From Pseudoneurospora amorphoporcata (Eukaryota > Ascomycota > Sordariomycetes > Sordariales > Sordariaceae): DNA of 64,000 nucleotides. Below, one piece after another: positions 10,936 through 22,788 of this stretch. Position numbers and translations under genes: made by a program. How positions within the stretch are numbered: the first letter of the stretch is position 1; each line of letters starts with the position of its first letter. The stretch is taken from contig MU859115.1 of NCBI GenBank assembly GCA_033297205.1, forward strand, positions 122,538-186,537, read 5' to 3'. The notes below the pieces were generated by a model. It was not told the DNA's origin. It was given only the letters and a program-made list of their open reading frames with translations, and made no database searches.

Positions 10936-12885
10936 TCACTGCCCACCCTGCAACCTCCTAATCCTCTCCTCCGCCGCCCTCGCCCTCCTCTCCCTCTCCA
11001 ACCTCATCTTCATCTCCGGCGTGAGTCCCTTCGCCTCCTCCTCCCTTCGTTCCTGCGGCGTCAACTTCATCGCAGCCGCCAAGACACTTCCACCAGACTT
11101 CTTCCCACTATGCGTCGTCGCATCAACTTTGGGACCGTCCTTCTTCAGCCTCTCCTCCTCCGCCTTCCTCCTCTGATCCTCCTTCTCCTTCGCCTCGTTC
11201 TTCTCCCTCTCCGTCCTCTTCAGCGCCTCATCCCGTGATAGCGCGATGGGGACCTTAGCTGCTTCCCAATCCCATGCTTTTTCACCGAGCTCCGAGCGTG
11301 CGACGCGGAAGGCGTCGCGGGTGGCGCGGTCGCCGGCAAGTTCGAAGGCGGTTCTACCGTCCCCGTTAGAAACGGTGGGGTCCGCGCCGGCGCGGGTGAG
11401 GAGGTTGGTGACGAGCGGCGCTGAGTTTTGGGATGCGGCTAGGTGGAGGGGCGTTGGGGTGTGGTGGTCTGCTGGGAAGAAGCGGAACTCCTTCAGGGAG
11501 ATGTCGTTTGTGCTGATGTAGGATAGAAGGGCGGGCACCTTGGAGCGCTTGACCAGGGCTTGGATCTGTTGGGTGTGCAAGAGAAGCGTCTCCTCCTCCT
11601 CTGACAGTTTCGGCTTCGCAGCCGCGGCCGGCTTAGGGCTCTTTGGTCTTTTCGATGACTCGGCTGCCGGAGCGGCTGCTTCGGGGACGATTTGTCGTAT
11701 TTTGAGTCTGGTAAGTTCGATGAAGGCGCGCATGAGCTCGTTCTGGGTCGCTCTGCGGGTCATGAACGGGAAGCCACGGATGCGAGGGTCGTTTGCCCGC
11801 AAGACCTGTCCGTCGTAGGGGCCGAACAAGGTCCTCCTGTTGGTTAAACCGGTGGCGCGGATAAAGAGCAGATCGGATGTGTTGATAAGTCCCTTCCATT
11901 CGGCCAGCAGCCCGCGAACATCCTCGACGAGAGCCTGCTCGTTATATCGACGGAGGTTGGCACCGGCAGAGTGGGCGGCACCCTTGGCATTGTCGTTGGC
12001 GGATTGTGAACCACCTTGCTTGCGACGGGTGGTGTATCTGTGGAAGGTCTTGTGTACCAGGATGACGGCCTCCTTGTTGAGAGGTCCAGTGGTCCCATGC
12101 CTGGTTTTGCGTGGGTTAAGTGAGACAACCATGGCAGCAAAGTGTCCGCCACCGATCATGCACATGAAGATATGCTTGCCGGTGTAATTTGGTGGGAGGT
12201 CGTTGGCGTCCTTGGGCGGCTTGCCCATGGTGATGGGTGCTAGTTGCCTGGACTTGATAGCATCCACGATAGCGTCCTCCTTCTTCAGCTCCTCTGGTGT
12301 GAACATGGCTTTGTAGACACCATAGTAGGAGTTCTCTGGCAACTTCGGGGAAGTGAACCAGAGCAATGGCTGTGATCCATTTGATGTCTTCGCTTTCGGT
12401 CCGTCCTCTTCATCATCGCCATCCTCTTTTGCCCTCTTTCCTGCGATGTTGGCCTGCTTCTTCAAGAGGGCAGACAGCATGTTCGTGTCCTTGTCTTGTC
12501 CCTCTTCTTCATCCTCACTGTCTGATTGGTCGGAGCCTGAAATGCTCTCGTCGAGATTGTTGACGAGCTCCTCGAACCGGGATTCGGTTACTGGTTCAAG
12601 GCTGTTAAGTTTCTGTTTGAGGTTGTAATGGTGAAAATCGGTCTTCAAATGACTCCGTTGTTCCTGGACGTCGTCAAATTTGAGGCCGCATAGTGAACAG
12701 CTGGCTTGAGACCCCGAGGTTGTGGGCTCAGCTGCTGTGGAATCGGTTGTCTGCTTGGCGGTTTCGTCGACAGGCTCAGCTGTAATGTCGGCATCTGACT
12801 TGAGGGCAATGGTGTTGAGAATTCCGGCATCGATGTCGTAAAGGTAGACAGGCCTCCGCTGGAGGTCTTCCTGGTTGCTGGCCAT
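10936..12885 (-). CDS. vms-1: VMS1/ANKZF1-type peptidyl-tRNA hydrolase
   Basis: Releases nascent chains from stalled 60S ribosomes by cleaving peptidyl-tRNA, in ribosome-associated quality control and mitochondrial stress protection (family knowledge). This is a single exon of 649 residues. A C2H2 zinc finger spans about 63-88 (C63, C66, then a spaced His pair). The eRF1-like VLRF1 domain covers about 170-400 and includes the GGSQS loop at 291-295. Its Gln294 corresponds to the catalytic Gln known in yeast Vms1. Ankyrin repeats follow at about 455-530, then a charged coiled coil. A C-terminal VIM motif (RRARAAEERIRR), which recruits Cdc48/p97, lies just before the end. Domain order and length match fungal Vms1. 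The start is the first ATG of the frame, and the leader lies in the divergent region shared with the gene at 13835. Confidence 0.93.
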   Translation of the reverse strand: MASNQEDLQRRPVYLYDIDAGILNTIALKSDADITAEPVDETAKQTTDSTAAEPTTSGSQASCSLCGLKFDDVQEQRSHLKTDFHHYNLKQKLNSLEPVTESRFEELVNNLDESISGSDQSDSEDEEEGQDKDTNMLSALLKKQANIAGKRAKEDGDDEEDGPKAKTSNGSQPLLWFTSPKLPENSYYGVYKAMFTPEELKKEDAIVDAIKSRQLAPITMGKPPKDANDLPPNYTGKHIFMCMIGGGHFAAMVVSLNPRKTRHGTTGPLNKEAVILVHKTFHRYTTRRKQGGSQSANDNAKGAAHSAGANLRRYNEQALVEDVRGLLAEWKGLINTSDLLFIRATGLTNRRTLFGPYDGQVLRANDPRIRGFPFMTRRATQNELMRAFIELTRLKIRQIVPEAAAPAAESSKRPKSPKPAAAAKPKLSEEEETLLLHTQQIQALVKRSKVPALLSYISTNDISLKEFRFFPADHHTPTPLHLAASQNSAPLVTNLLTRAGADPTVSNGDGRTAFELAGDRATRDAFRVARSELGEKAWDWEAAKVPIALSRDEALKRTEREKNEAKEKEDQRRKAEEERLKKDGPKVDATTHSGKKSGGSVLAAAMKLTPQERREEEAKGLTPEMKMRLERERRARAAEERIRRLQGGQ

Positions 12886-13834
12886 TTTGTCGGATGTGAT
12901 GAGGAAGCGTGAGCGATGATGGATTTTAGTGGAGGAAATAATGGTTGCTCAAAAAAATAGTATCGCGGAGGACTTTTTGAAGCGCCTAGCGGCCAGTGAA
13001 TGTAAACGAGTTGCTTCGAATTATATGCCCCTGTGCAGGTTCTCGGGCCACCGTTCGGTGTTGGTGTAGATGTCCGCTCTTAGGTTAGACGGGCTTGAAG
13101 CTATGAGACGTCCACTGTATAAAGTTCCCTGGCGGGCAATCATTCAAGTTCAGCGGGGCATTCTTATCGCGCTAGAGTTGTTGGCCGATAAGAGTCATCC
13201 CGGGCTTAATGCAACCCGCAATGTACGTGCGGTTATTGTCGGTCAAACCCTAACCCTGACAAGCCCAAAGGCACAAGCTCTCAACAAAGCGGAAGTCCAG
13301 GGTTTCTGCCGCTGAAATTCAGGTCTCGCACGTTTCGGTCTTTCAAAGCATTGGAAAAATTCGAGGTCGAATTCGGAAGTGTGCAGTGAATCCGACGTGT
13401 TTTTCACCGCGATGGAAGTGAAAGAGAGTCTGAATACTTCCCATGTCGAAAAGCCAGAGCGGTCCAGGCGCTTGCATCCAAGCAATGCCAAGTGGCCCCT
13501 GTTCCACCCGTCTTCTCGGTTGGGCCCCTTCGTCGACTGCTGCTGCCTACCCTGGACAATAATCAAAAGGAGGACCCTGATGGACAGCAAGGAGGCGTGG
13601 CGACGGCAGTTTTGTCCCGGGAAAGTAACTTGAAATAAGCGTCGGACCCTATTTAAACCTTTCGCGATATCTCATCTTCGTTTTCATCTTCAAAAGGCAT
13701 ATTCCATACCGCTCAGTTATTAGTGAGCACTAACTGTTTGTTCACATTCGCTCGCCGTCAACCACCAACCATCAGCCAACATCACCAACGCCAACAACAA
13801 CAACAACAACAAACAACAACCCCCACAGCAAAAG
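12886..13834. other. Divergent promoter region
   Basis: This 0.95-kb region separates vms-1 (minus) from the DUF7704-type gene (plus). It carries a telobox-type motif at 13245-13257 and CAA repeats at about 13793-13812 in the presumed leader of the plus-strand gene. No coding sequence is supported. Confidence 0.6.
13245..13257 (+). promoter_or_regulatory. Telobox-like motif
   Basis: AAACCCTAACCCT lies 360 bp upstream of the vms-1 start codon, in a divergent promoter. The core AACCCTAACCCT recurs exactly at 22382, 33381 (opposite strand) and 61593. Telobox motifs bind Myb-type telomere-repeat factors in other eukaryotes; a regulatory role here is inferred. Confidence 0.45.
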
Positions 13835-14556
13835 ATGGCCTCCCAACTCCCCCCCTTTCCACGCTTCGTCTTCACCAAATTCGAGCCTCTCTCACTGTAA
13901 ACCAACCTCCCCCTTACCCTCCTCCCACCACCACTCAGTCACTAACAACCACCACCACCCAGACTCTCCGGCTTCCTCCCCGCCATCCTCTCCCCCGATT
14001 GGTTCACCCACTCCCAAATCCCCCCTTCTCCCTCTTCCCTTTCACCATTAATAGCCTACCCAACAACCGCCCGCACTGTCACCAGACAACTAGGCAACAT
14101 GTACTTCCTCGCCTTCCTTGTGGGCGTAGGCGTTTTGTACTCCTCTTCCGAAATCAGGGTCGTTAAGAACTACCTGATCGCGCTGTGGGTGGCGGACTTG
14201 GGACACATGATGATCACGGCGGAGGGACTGGGGTGGGCGGGGACGTTGGATGTGAGGGGGTGGAATGCCATGACTTGGGGAAATTTGGGGGTTACTGTGA
14301 GTCTTTTTTTCTTCTTTTTGTTTTTTAACATTTCTTTTTCTGGAGGGGGAAGGGGGGGTTCAGGGAGGGTGGTGTTTCCGTGTCCTTCCGTAGGGCTCTG
14401 GGGACTACCTATGGACTTTGTGACTTATGGGTGACGAAGCTGACGGACAACGAACGTATGTAGATGTTTTTGTTTTTGACGAGGACGGCGTACTTGATGG
14501 GGTTGTTTGGACCGGATAGACCGAGGGTTTTGAAGGGGACGAAAAAGACGGAGTGA
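13835..14556 (+). CDS. DUF7704-type small integral membrane protein
   Basis: A predicted multi-pass membrane protein of 162 residues and unknown function. Exons are 13835-13896, 13963-14296 and 14464-14556. The introns are 66 bp (ACTAAC branch point) and 167 bp, both with GT-AG ends, and the joined frame is exact. The protein starts MASQLPPFPRFVF. It has hydrophobic segments around residues 20-30, 67-83 (LGNMYFLAFLVGVGVL) and 90-110, and a final helix near the C-terminus, which ends in a short basic tail. The layout resembles the fungal DUF7704 family. The family name is recalled, not searched. The start ATG follows a CAA-rich leader, typical of fungal 5' UTRs. Confidence 0.75.
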
Positions 14557-15260
14557 GTTGGGAAAGTTAGTTCGGTGAGTACATGAGGGGTGGTAGGTGA
14601 TTATCTGGAATGTGATGTGGTGATAAACTCCGACCGCATCGACAACAAAAGTTGAGAACTTGAAAGTAGCGTATCGCACATGTTTTAACCTGACAACCTT
14701 GACTTTCGTTCATTGTTTAACTATAAAGACCACAGAGAGGGACGACCCGTGCTGAGTACTGCAGTCAACCCTAAGGTCATTTGGAACGGAGGGCAAGGCA
14801 TAACGACGGGACCAGGCAGTTGATATGCAAGCTAGAGATACTATACAGTCGTACTCGCTGTGATTGTTCATACTTGTCATGCTCACCACCGTCATCAGCT
14901 GCCCGGCAGCTATTCTTACCACCAAACACACTCCACGATCCACTACCCCTCCGGCTCTAGCTCCGGCTTCTTTGGTACTACCTCTTGTTCGAACTCTTCC
15001 TCAACTCTCTCAACGTCCCCGCCTCATCCGAGCTGCTTCCCGCCAATGCAGCAAGTGGAACTTCAGCACCACTTGTAGTAACACCACCTACTGCTCTGCC
15101 TATTTGTCGTAAGGAATTTCCTCGATTAGCATCCAGCTCTTAGAAAGGAAATCCAGTTCAACTTGGCATCACCCGCACCCCCAGAAGCCAATAGGGGATG
15201 AAAAGAACCGCCAGAATCATAAAAAAACATACAAACACGCACGCACGCACGCACACAAAA
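14557..15260. other. Convergent intergenic region with ACGC microsatellite
   Basis: 3' flanks of the DUF7704-type gene (plus) and the lipase gene (minus). A short ACGC microsatellite occurs at about 15236-15256, just after the lipase stop on its strand. No gene is supported. Confidence 0.6.
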
Positions 15261-17386
15261 TCAAGGAGACTCACTAGCACCAAGACTGATACCCTTCCCA
15301 CCAATGAGCGAGTTCAAGCTCATCGGGCTTGTGCCCATTCCCGTTCCCCTCCTCTTGGGCGGCGTAATCGAAGATAACGCACCTTGATATTCGGAGTCTG
15401 GGCTCCTGCCCGATGGTGACCCGGCTCCCGAGTCGTTCTCAAAGCGTGTATCCAAAGATCCGGGATACATGGGGCTCGTCGGCCTTGAGTTCGGTCTTCC
15501 AAGAATATTGGCTCCAAGCTTAGAACCAGAACTGCTGTTGAGGCTGCCGAAGGGTGTCGTAATCGGGCTCTCACGGGCCTGATGCGGCGGCTGGAGGAGC
15601 TGCTGCTGCTTCGAGCTGCCGCTCGTATCAAAAGATATCATGCTTCTTAGCTCATTGACCTGATCCAGCCCTTCCTGGCGCTCGTCGGCGTCAACGAATT
15701 GCTCCTCGCCATCACGGACACTCCCGGCCACGGCAGTGCTGACGTCGCTGTCGGCAGCGGTATTATTACCGTTTTTGTTAGGAATGAAGCGACTGAAGGA
15801 GCGACTGGCGCTCAGGCTGACATGTCGGGCGCTGCGGTAGCGTTCGTATTCTTCCTTGGTGTGTTCGGCTCCGGTGAAACTCTCGAGTGCATCAAAGACG
15901 TGCTGGAAGACTTGGGCGTCGACGTCACGGGCCCAGAGGAAGTCGAGGTGTTCGTAGTGCGGGATCTCGGTGGCCACCGTCTGGGTTGGCAATTCGCGAA
16001 GCATGACCTTAATGTCTACGAGAGAATCAATGCCGCCGTAGACGAGAACAATAGGGGTCTTGATGTTACGGGTGGGATACTTGGCGACCTTGGTGTACTT
16101 GCTGCTGGATGAGAGCATGAGTGGAGGCTGCACATCGTCATCGTACATCTGGAAGGACTTGGTGCGGATAATTTGGAACCAGTGGACGACCGACTTGGTG
16201 CTTGTGAACGAATAAAGATGTGAGTATGCGGCAAGCTTCTGCGAGGTGCTGATGTTCTGGGTCTTCCAGTTGAAGAGAAAGCTGAGGCCCATGTCGATGA
16301 GCTTGGAGAAGATGGGCGGGTAAAGGATCGACTGCCACATGGTTGCCGAACTTAGAATAGAGCGTCTTCCAAAAAGCAGGTATAACACTTGCGGTGAGGC
16401 CTTAACGAGTGCGTCGACAATGCCGTTGGATAGACCAGCCGGGGACATGGCTGGGGCAAGAGCGATAAAGACGTTGACCTGGTCGTTGAGCTTCGGGTGG
16501 ATGGACAGACTGGCAAAAGCTTGGGCTGTGCCCTGGGAGAAACCGATGTATGACAAGGACGGCTGCCCTGTTGTCTCCAAGATGTAGCTAATGCTGTCGG
16601 GGATGTCGTGGAAGGCGAATTCGTCGATCGAGAAGTTCCAAAACCTTTGTGACATGGGCGAACAGTGGACGGACTTCTTGGAGTACTTGTTGCCGCGGTT
16701 GTTTCCGAACTGGAAACCTTCTGTCAGTTGGTTTTTCCAGCCACAGTAAGGACAGAAGAACGTACCCAAACATCAAAGCCGCGCTCAACGAGCACAAAAG
16801 GTAAGCACCTTTGCTCGTCCGTGAGACAGACCCAAACTTCACTGTTCATCAGCAGACCGTGGTGGAGGTAGACAACGCGCTTCTTGATGCTGTTCGGTCC
16901 TCTGTTGACCTTTGTATCCTCCTCGCCCTTCCTGTAAGCCAACCGGTGCAGGCCGAGCAGATATCCATCCTTGGTTTGTACCACATGCTCTTCCGCGGTG
17001 TATCCGAACAGGGCGCAAAGGTCGACAAAATCAGAGGCGTTTCGGACGGCTTCGGCGACGGCTGTATATATCGTCTGGTGTTACTTTCTTCCATGACAAC
17101 CGACAGATGCTCAGGGTGGTGGGAGTCACATACGCTGTCTTCTCTCCTCCGCCCGCTTCTGTGCTGGTGATGTCCATCTATTGAACAGTCGTCTCGATAA
17201 TCGGTAGAAAAGCGTGATTAGGGAATTAGGTAGGGCAAGCGTCAGGATACGAATGAGGGCCTCGAGTCCCACCAGAAAGAAGGACCCGATAAGCGCAACA
17301 TACTCGGTGCTGTTGGAGACAAGATAAGACGTTAGACGAGTGCACCGAGCGAGATACGGGGCAGTCAGGTAGGGGATCAAAGGCAT
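15261..17386 (-). CDS. Membrane-anchored steryl ester/triacylglycerol lipase (AB-hydrolase)
   Basis: Probable lipid-droplet or ER lipase of the Tgl1/Yeh1 type that hydrolyses sterol esters or triacylglycerol. Exons are 17386-17134, 17061-16766 and 16709-15261 (introns 72 and 56 bp), giving 665 residues. A hydrophobic N-terminal segment at about 28-60 would anchor it. The oxyanion-region HHGLLMNSEVW motif and the DVWFGNNRGNKYS motif are typical of acid lipases. The nucleophile elbow GFSQG places Ser241. The acid is expected in VYGGIDSLVD, and the histidine in the PHYEHLDFLWA segment. The last 200 or so residues are Ser-rich and low-complexity, probably a regulatory tail. Substrate preference cannot be read from the sequence. 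Confidence 0.9.
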
Positions 17387-18500
17387 GTCTCACACATCGA
17401 GTCGCCCGAGAAATGGAACAGGCATTGTGGCAGCTTTCGACGACTATGCCCGCATTGGCACAAAGTTAGGTAGATTAGGAGTCGAAGTGATTGATAGGTA
17501 AGCTATAGCTGGGAGAGTAATAGCTCTGATCGAAACGAACGGGTCAGAAGCAGTTTCCAAGGAGCTTCGTCGAGGCCTCGTGTTTAGGAGAAGGGGTAGA
17601 AATGTCCAAAGGCCGGACGGTACGAGGAGGTATACAAGATAGATGTGCCACCAAAGATTAATAGGAATCTATTATATATCATGTAGGGGGTCAAGACGTT
17701 GTTGGTCGGTTGGTGATCAGAGAGGAGGAAAAAAAAAAAAAAGGCGGCGAAAGAATTGGGAAGGGGTGGTTTGATCCGATGTGATGTCACAATGTCAGGG
17801 TCACATGCAAAAGCTAGGACAGAAAAGAAGCTCTGAAGCGCAAGCGGTGTGCACCCTCCTTTTTTCTGTAGCACCTTATATTTCTCTTGGCCTTTCTGCA
17901 TATTTGAACCATTCAGACTACGTGAGGCATTCTCGATCTGATCATTGCCCGGCTCCTCGTTTCAGTACCGTATAGAATGATATTGAAGGATGGTTTACCA
18001 TGGGGAGGTGTTACAGGTAAGGTATCAGATGGGTCGGCGCGGGCGATGGCGCCAAAGATCGTCCTGGCTCGTGCCGCTCGTGGGATGCACAAAGCATGGG
18101 GCTGAGAGATCCAAGATCTTGTCTATCGTATCCGCACACTTTATTCCTGGTATGTAGACGGTAGTGATCATCCAAATGAATGACGAACTCTGATGATATA
18201 CCTGTCTCCTCAGCAATTCCTCGAAAGTCTAACAGTAATAGCAATGTTTAAAATGAAGAGAAAGCAGAAGACGGGGAGCCAATGACATTGTCGAACCCCT
18301 GAGAGTTCTGGAAAGCGCTGTGTAAGTGCTAGTGCACAGACCAGCCTGTGTCCTATGCTCCTCTCTGCACTTTAGAACACCCGTTCGGCCCCGCGACTAG
18401 CGCACCCCAGTGATCGCGTTCTAGAGATTGGAGTTCGGATCGTCACTCGTCGTCGCCCGCCAAAGTTTCCCTGACCAACCGCCGCAGAACCCACGACACC
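17387..18500. other. Divergent promoter region
   Basis: Lies between the lipase (minus) and the PET191-like gene (plus). It contains an A tract at about 17730-17741 and no supported gene. Confidence 0.6.
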
Positions 18501-18972
18501 ATGCCGAGCTCATGTAAAGAGATCCGTAAGTTGCCAGAACCCTCTCTGCTCAGGCTTACCTTGTTGGGGTTAACCGCTAACTGCGCTCTCTCCTCCAGGT
18601 GCCGCCCTGGCGCAATGCCTCCAGGAGTCCGACTGCGTTATGGTGCACAGAAACTCGGCCGCCGACTGCCTCCGTCCTCCTCTTGTCGACACCCTCCCGA
18701 CCCAATGCCAGCAGTTCAAGAGAGCCTTCGGTGACTGCCGGCGAGGCATGGTCGACATGCGCAAGCGATTTCGCGGCAACCAACCCATCACCTTCCAGAA
18801 GCTCCAGGAGACCGAACAATCCGGCGAGGGCTATCAGTTGTATGCTGGCAAGTCTGCCTTTGCTGGCGGCAAGGGCGTCACAGATGGAAACAACGCGGCC
18901 GATCCGGACTGGAGGGAGTTGGAGAACCAGAAGTACAGAGAGCAGGCTGCTGCCGCGGCGAACAAGAAGTGA
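18501..18972 (+). CDS. PET191-like cytochrome c oxidase assembly factor
   Basis: Twin-CX9C protein of the mitochondrial intermembrane space or inner membrane, needed for assembly of respiratory complex IV (family knowledge). Exons are 18501-18525 and 18599-18972; the 73-bp intron has a GCTAAC branch point. Splicing creates MPSSCKEIRAAL and gives 132 residues. Cysteine spacing fits the family: CKEIRAALAQC and CQQFKRAFGDC are both CX9C, with further paired cysteines between them. The GMVDMRKRFRGN segment after the last pair is characteristic of Pet191. The Gly/Ala-rich C-terminal extension is typical of filamentous fungi. Without the small first exon the first CX9C cysteine would be lost, which supports the gene model. 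Confidence 0.92.
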
Positions 18973-19995
18973 TCGAATCGGCATGATACGAGGACATTGC
19001 GCCTGCGCCAAACCACAACACAGACGAAAGCGAGGATAATCAGCTGTTTGATGAAAAGTGAGGCGATTGAAGGTCCCATCATGAATGCGCGGAGAAGGGA
19101 ACGATGAGGCCTGGTCAGGCATGTACGACTTGCAAGCGTTAGGGTCTACAGGCTATGGGTGGAATGCAAGTATCAGCATTGGTAGGCGTTTTGGATTTTA
19201 CGGCGAAATACGAGGTTAAACTGTACCACGACCGCCTTATCACTGCGCGAAAACGCGTGGTGCCGCGAAATCCGTCTTTTTCGCCATGCGTTTGGTTTGC
19301 GACGATCAAAAATCACCAAGGGGAGAGCAGCTGACGACTCAACAACTGTCGAGCTAGCCGAATGGGAAATACTGGTTCAAGAAAGGAAGACATCAGTTTT
19401 GCCATAGGTCATAGGTTGGTCTCTTAACTATAACACCGACGTATTGAACTAAGCGGAATCATCAATATGGGTGAACCCCAGTCTCCTCACAACGGTCAGC
19501 CCACAATCTCTTTGAAAGTTGAGACCAACACCCTCTCCAACAACAGTTGCACCTATCAGATAGCTTTCTCCTTACACGTGTAGACGACAAGGTGTCAAAG
19601 AGTACGTGTACCGGTTCTCAAAGATTCATGCCTCTTCGTTATAAAGCTGGCGCAGACTGCCGCTAAGTTATGGAGGGGCGGACGGGACTTCACTCCATTA
19701 CACATGATCCCAAAACTGAAGATTGCTATCGTTTAGACTATGCAGATTTTTTGAGACAGTGGCTTTGAATCGGACTAAGAAGGTACCTAGTTCCTTTTCT
19801 TCTTGTATATCTACTGTCCGACTTGAATTATTTCGCTGCATGCTTGAAACTTGGCAGTTGTTTCCCTTTTTTCTCTTTCCTTTACCCGCCCCGCATAAGG
19901 TATTGCTCTTTTCACCCTTCCTGAACTTTTTTCACGACGCATTCAACCCTGCAACCAACCTAAAAGATCATGCGACACTACCTAAGCCCAACACT
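18973..19995. other. Intergenic region
   Basis: 3' flank of the PET191-like gene and leader of the phosphatase gene. No gene is supported. Confidence 0.6.
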
Positions 19996-21973
19996 ATGAT
20001 CGCCGAAGCCATGGCACGCTTCTTCCGTCAACGGCGCTGCTCCGCCACTGTCGGCACCAGCTTCATATTACTTGCGATTTTGTCATTCTTCACGATACAC
20101 CTTCTCGGGCTAAACAGCGCAGGACAACAATCGCTCTTCCGTCGACCGGCCACAAAGGCGTCTGAAAAGCTTCCAGAAATGACATCGTACCGTAAGGGTC
20201 TCGATTTCCGTCTCGGCTTTCACCAAGCCCATCATGTGCCCGTTTGTTTTCTTCCAATGTTTCGTCACATGTCTCATATTGTGGTAGTGCACACTGCGTC
20301 CATAGCGTCTTCACAAGTTCACCCTTTCTCAATTTCTACCCAATGTGACGGATTTAACCCCCCCAGAGCGAGAGAACATTTCAATAACCATGTCTATAGA
20401 ACCCTCGCGACTTCTCACTACCCAGAACAACGGCAATGAACATCAACTTCCCATCATCTCAGACATCGAACTTATCGACGCAATTCACAATCCTATAACT
20501 CTGATATCAAACCTTCCCAAGAAACATCTCCCTTCTACCACCATTCCTTCACCACCGTACGCACCCTCTTCCGATGTCTCCAACAACAAACGTCTGGTTA
20601 TCATAGGCGACACGCACGGTCGTCTGACCACCCTACGATATCTTCTGGACAAGATTTCCTTCGACAACACGACAGATCATCTCATTCTTGCTGGAGATCT
20701 AGTGACGAAGGGTCCGGATAGCAGTGGTTTGGTGCAGTTTGCTAGGGATACAGGAGCGAGTGCAGTGAGAGGCAACCATGACGACCATGTGCTGGAGGCT
20801 GCAAAGTGGTTAAGTCACACTAAACAGGGCAAGAAATGGTGGGGAAAGGCGGAAAGCGAGGCCGATAGTGTGAGTGAGGACGACGAGGGAGTGTCAGCGA
20901 AAAATGACGGAAAACATACCGTCGACACCGCGGGACGACGAGCACGAAACAAAAAGCCCAAGGGGGTAAAACCAGAACATATCGCTGTCGCCCGTTCCCT
21001 CAGCGCCTCTCAACTTCACTGGCTCGCCTCTCAACCCATCATCCTCCGAGTCGGCCACCTCTTCGGAGCCAAGACCGCGCCATGGAACGCCAAAGAAATA
21101 GTCGTCGTCCACGGAGGTCTCATCCCATCTCTCCCGCTAGAGAAACAAGACCCCTGGGCAGTGATGAACATGCGAAGTCTGGCGTACGAACTGTCCTCTG
21201 CTTCAACCTCCGACAACACCACTAAAGACGACGGAAGCATCAACACAACCACACACAAAAGAGTAACCGCCATCCCCCTCGACACCCGTGAAGGCGAACC
21301 GTGGTCCCGCGCCTGGAACCGCTACCAAAACCTAATCAGCAACGCATCCAAGCGCGTAGCCGTTGTCTACGGCCACGACGCTCGCTCCGGTCTGCAAGTC
21401 AACAAGGACATCACCATCAACCTAGGCAAGAGCCCGATCCCGATCAGCGCCCGCCAGATCGCCGGAACAGGCGACCAAACAGTCAACGTGACTTCCCGGG
21501 GAGATGTGGAGAGTGAAATCGAGACGGAAGTCGCAGTCGAATCGGAGTCCGAGGTGGAGATTAATGTGTACTCGGGAGGGACGGTGTCGACTACGACTAC
21601 GACTACGACGAGCACTGGAATGGCCACGCAGACTGTTACTACTGGTGGGAGTGGTGAAGAAGATGATGATGATGACGACGATGATCCGACGACCAGTACT
21701 TTGTCAACCACGACTACGACTATTGTTGCGAAGGCGCCAACGACGGCGGCGAAGACAGGAACTGTCGGAAAGGGATCACCCAAAAACGGAGGAAACGAAG
21801 TAGAAGCTAAAAGGAGTAAGAAGAAGCCGAAGAAGAAGTTCAAGGGAACTCGATATGCCTACGGTCTTGACTCGGGATGCGGGCACGGGAAGCAGTTGTC
21901 TGCGCTGGTGTTGGAGGTCAATCAGGCTGGGGATGATATCGTTCATCGACTTGAGCAGGTTGAGTGTGAGTGA
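19996..21973 (+). CDS. PPN2-like calcineurin-type phosphatase, membrane-anchored
   Basis: Probable vacuolar polyphosphatase or ApaH-like phosphatase. Exons are 19996-20191 and 20367-21973 (intron 175 bp), giving 600 residues. A basic N-terminus (FFRQRRCS) and one hydrophobic span at about 20-38 predict a signal anchor. The metallophosphatase motifs appear in order: GDTHGR (about 146-151), GDLVTKGPDS, RGNHDD, VHGGLIPS, and VYGHDARSGLQ. The C-terminal YGLDSGCGHGKQLSAL block is shared with Ppn2-type enzymes. A low-complexity insert of about 120 residues (poly-Thr, poly-Asp, poly-Lys) separates the last two blocks. Splicing matters because the downstream exon alone has no convincing start. The exact substrate is inferred from family resemblance. 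Confidence 0.85.
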
Positions 21974-22788
21974 AGTGAGCACGGATCGGAACAGGGACAG
22001 AATGGCCACCGGGTCAAGGTCAGGAGGACTAAGGAACGGTCCGCGCGATGGTATTTGCATCCGAGAACTGGCAAAGATTGCACATTTCTTTTCGTCTATG
22101 CCACATTCGATATTTGCGTTTAGTTTTTGGCGTTCGGGTTATCATACAAGGAGCTGAATTGGATTGTACTATAGGTACGTTCACGGGTCTTGAGGAAGAG
22201 TAAGCAAGGCAGGCACGCGTGTAAGGGTAAACAAGGTTCCTACAAATGAGAGAGATGATGGAAGACAAGAACCATATGTATACCGTATTAGACAGTTCCT
22301 ATTGTTTTTCGTTGCATGAATCCGGAGCAAAGGTGGTCAGGTAAGTATGCAAGTCGAAATGAATTACTTAGATACAGCTAGAACCCTAACCCTATATTTC
22401 CGGGCCTACACAGTAAACCCCGCTATTGTCACAGCGACCTTCCCCCACACTGTTGGAGAAGGCCATGCGCTGGGATCATTCCGATTGCTCGAGAACATGT
22501 CGTCACCGCCAGCGTGGGCGTCGCACTTTGCTGAACTAAGCAGCCGATTTCCCCTCCTCATTGCCATTCGGATTGGACGTCTTTTGATAACTGCGAATTT
22601 CATCCAACAATGTGACCTTCATAACATCGACTGGCGAACTACGGCCCGCTCTCGATGATCGTTGTTGTTATTGCTCAAAGTTGTTGATCACACCCGTCTT
22701 GTTATCACCACCATCGGACACTACTATATCATCTCAGCTCATTGCTTATCACTCAGAGCCCGAGTTTCGCCCCGGCACACAGGAAACC
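21974..22788. other. Intergenic region upstream of the WD40 gene
   Basis: 3' flank of the phosphatase and promoter/leader of the WD40 gene. It contains a telobox-type motif at 22382-22394. No gene is supported. Confidence 0.6.
22382..22394 (+). promoter_or_regulatory. Telobox-like motif
   Basis: AACCCTAACCCTA lies 407 bp upstream of the WD40-gene start codon. It has the same 12-bp core as at 13246, 33381 and 61593. Confidence 0.45.

Noticed and set aside
21367..21843. Minus-strand frame of 158 codons, Val/Ser-rich
   Set aside because: It is the antisense of the trinucleotide-repeat insert in the phosphatase gene.
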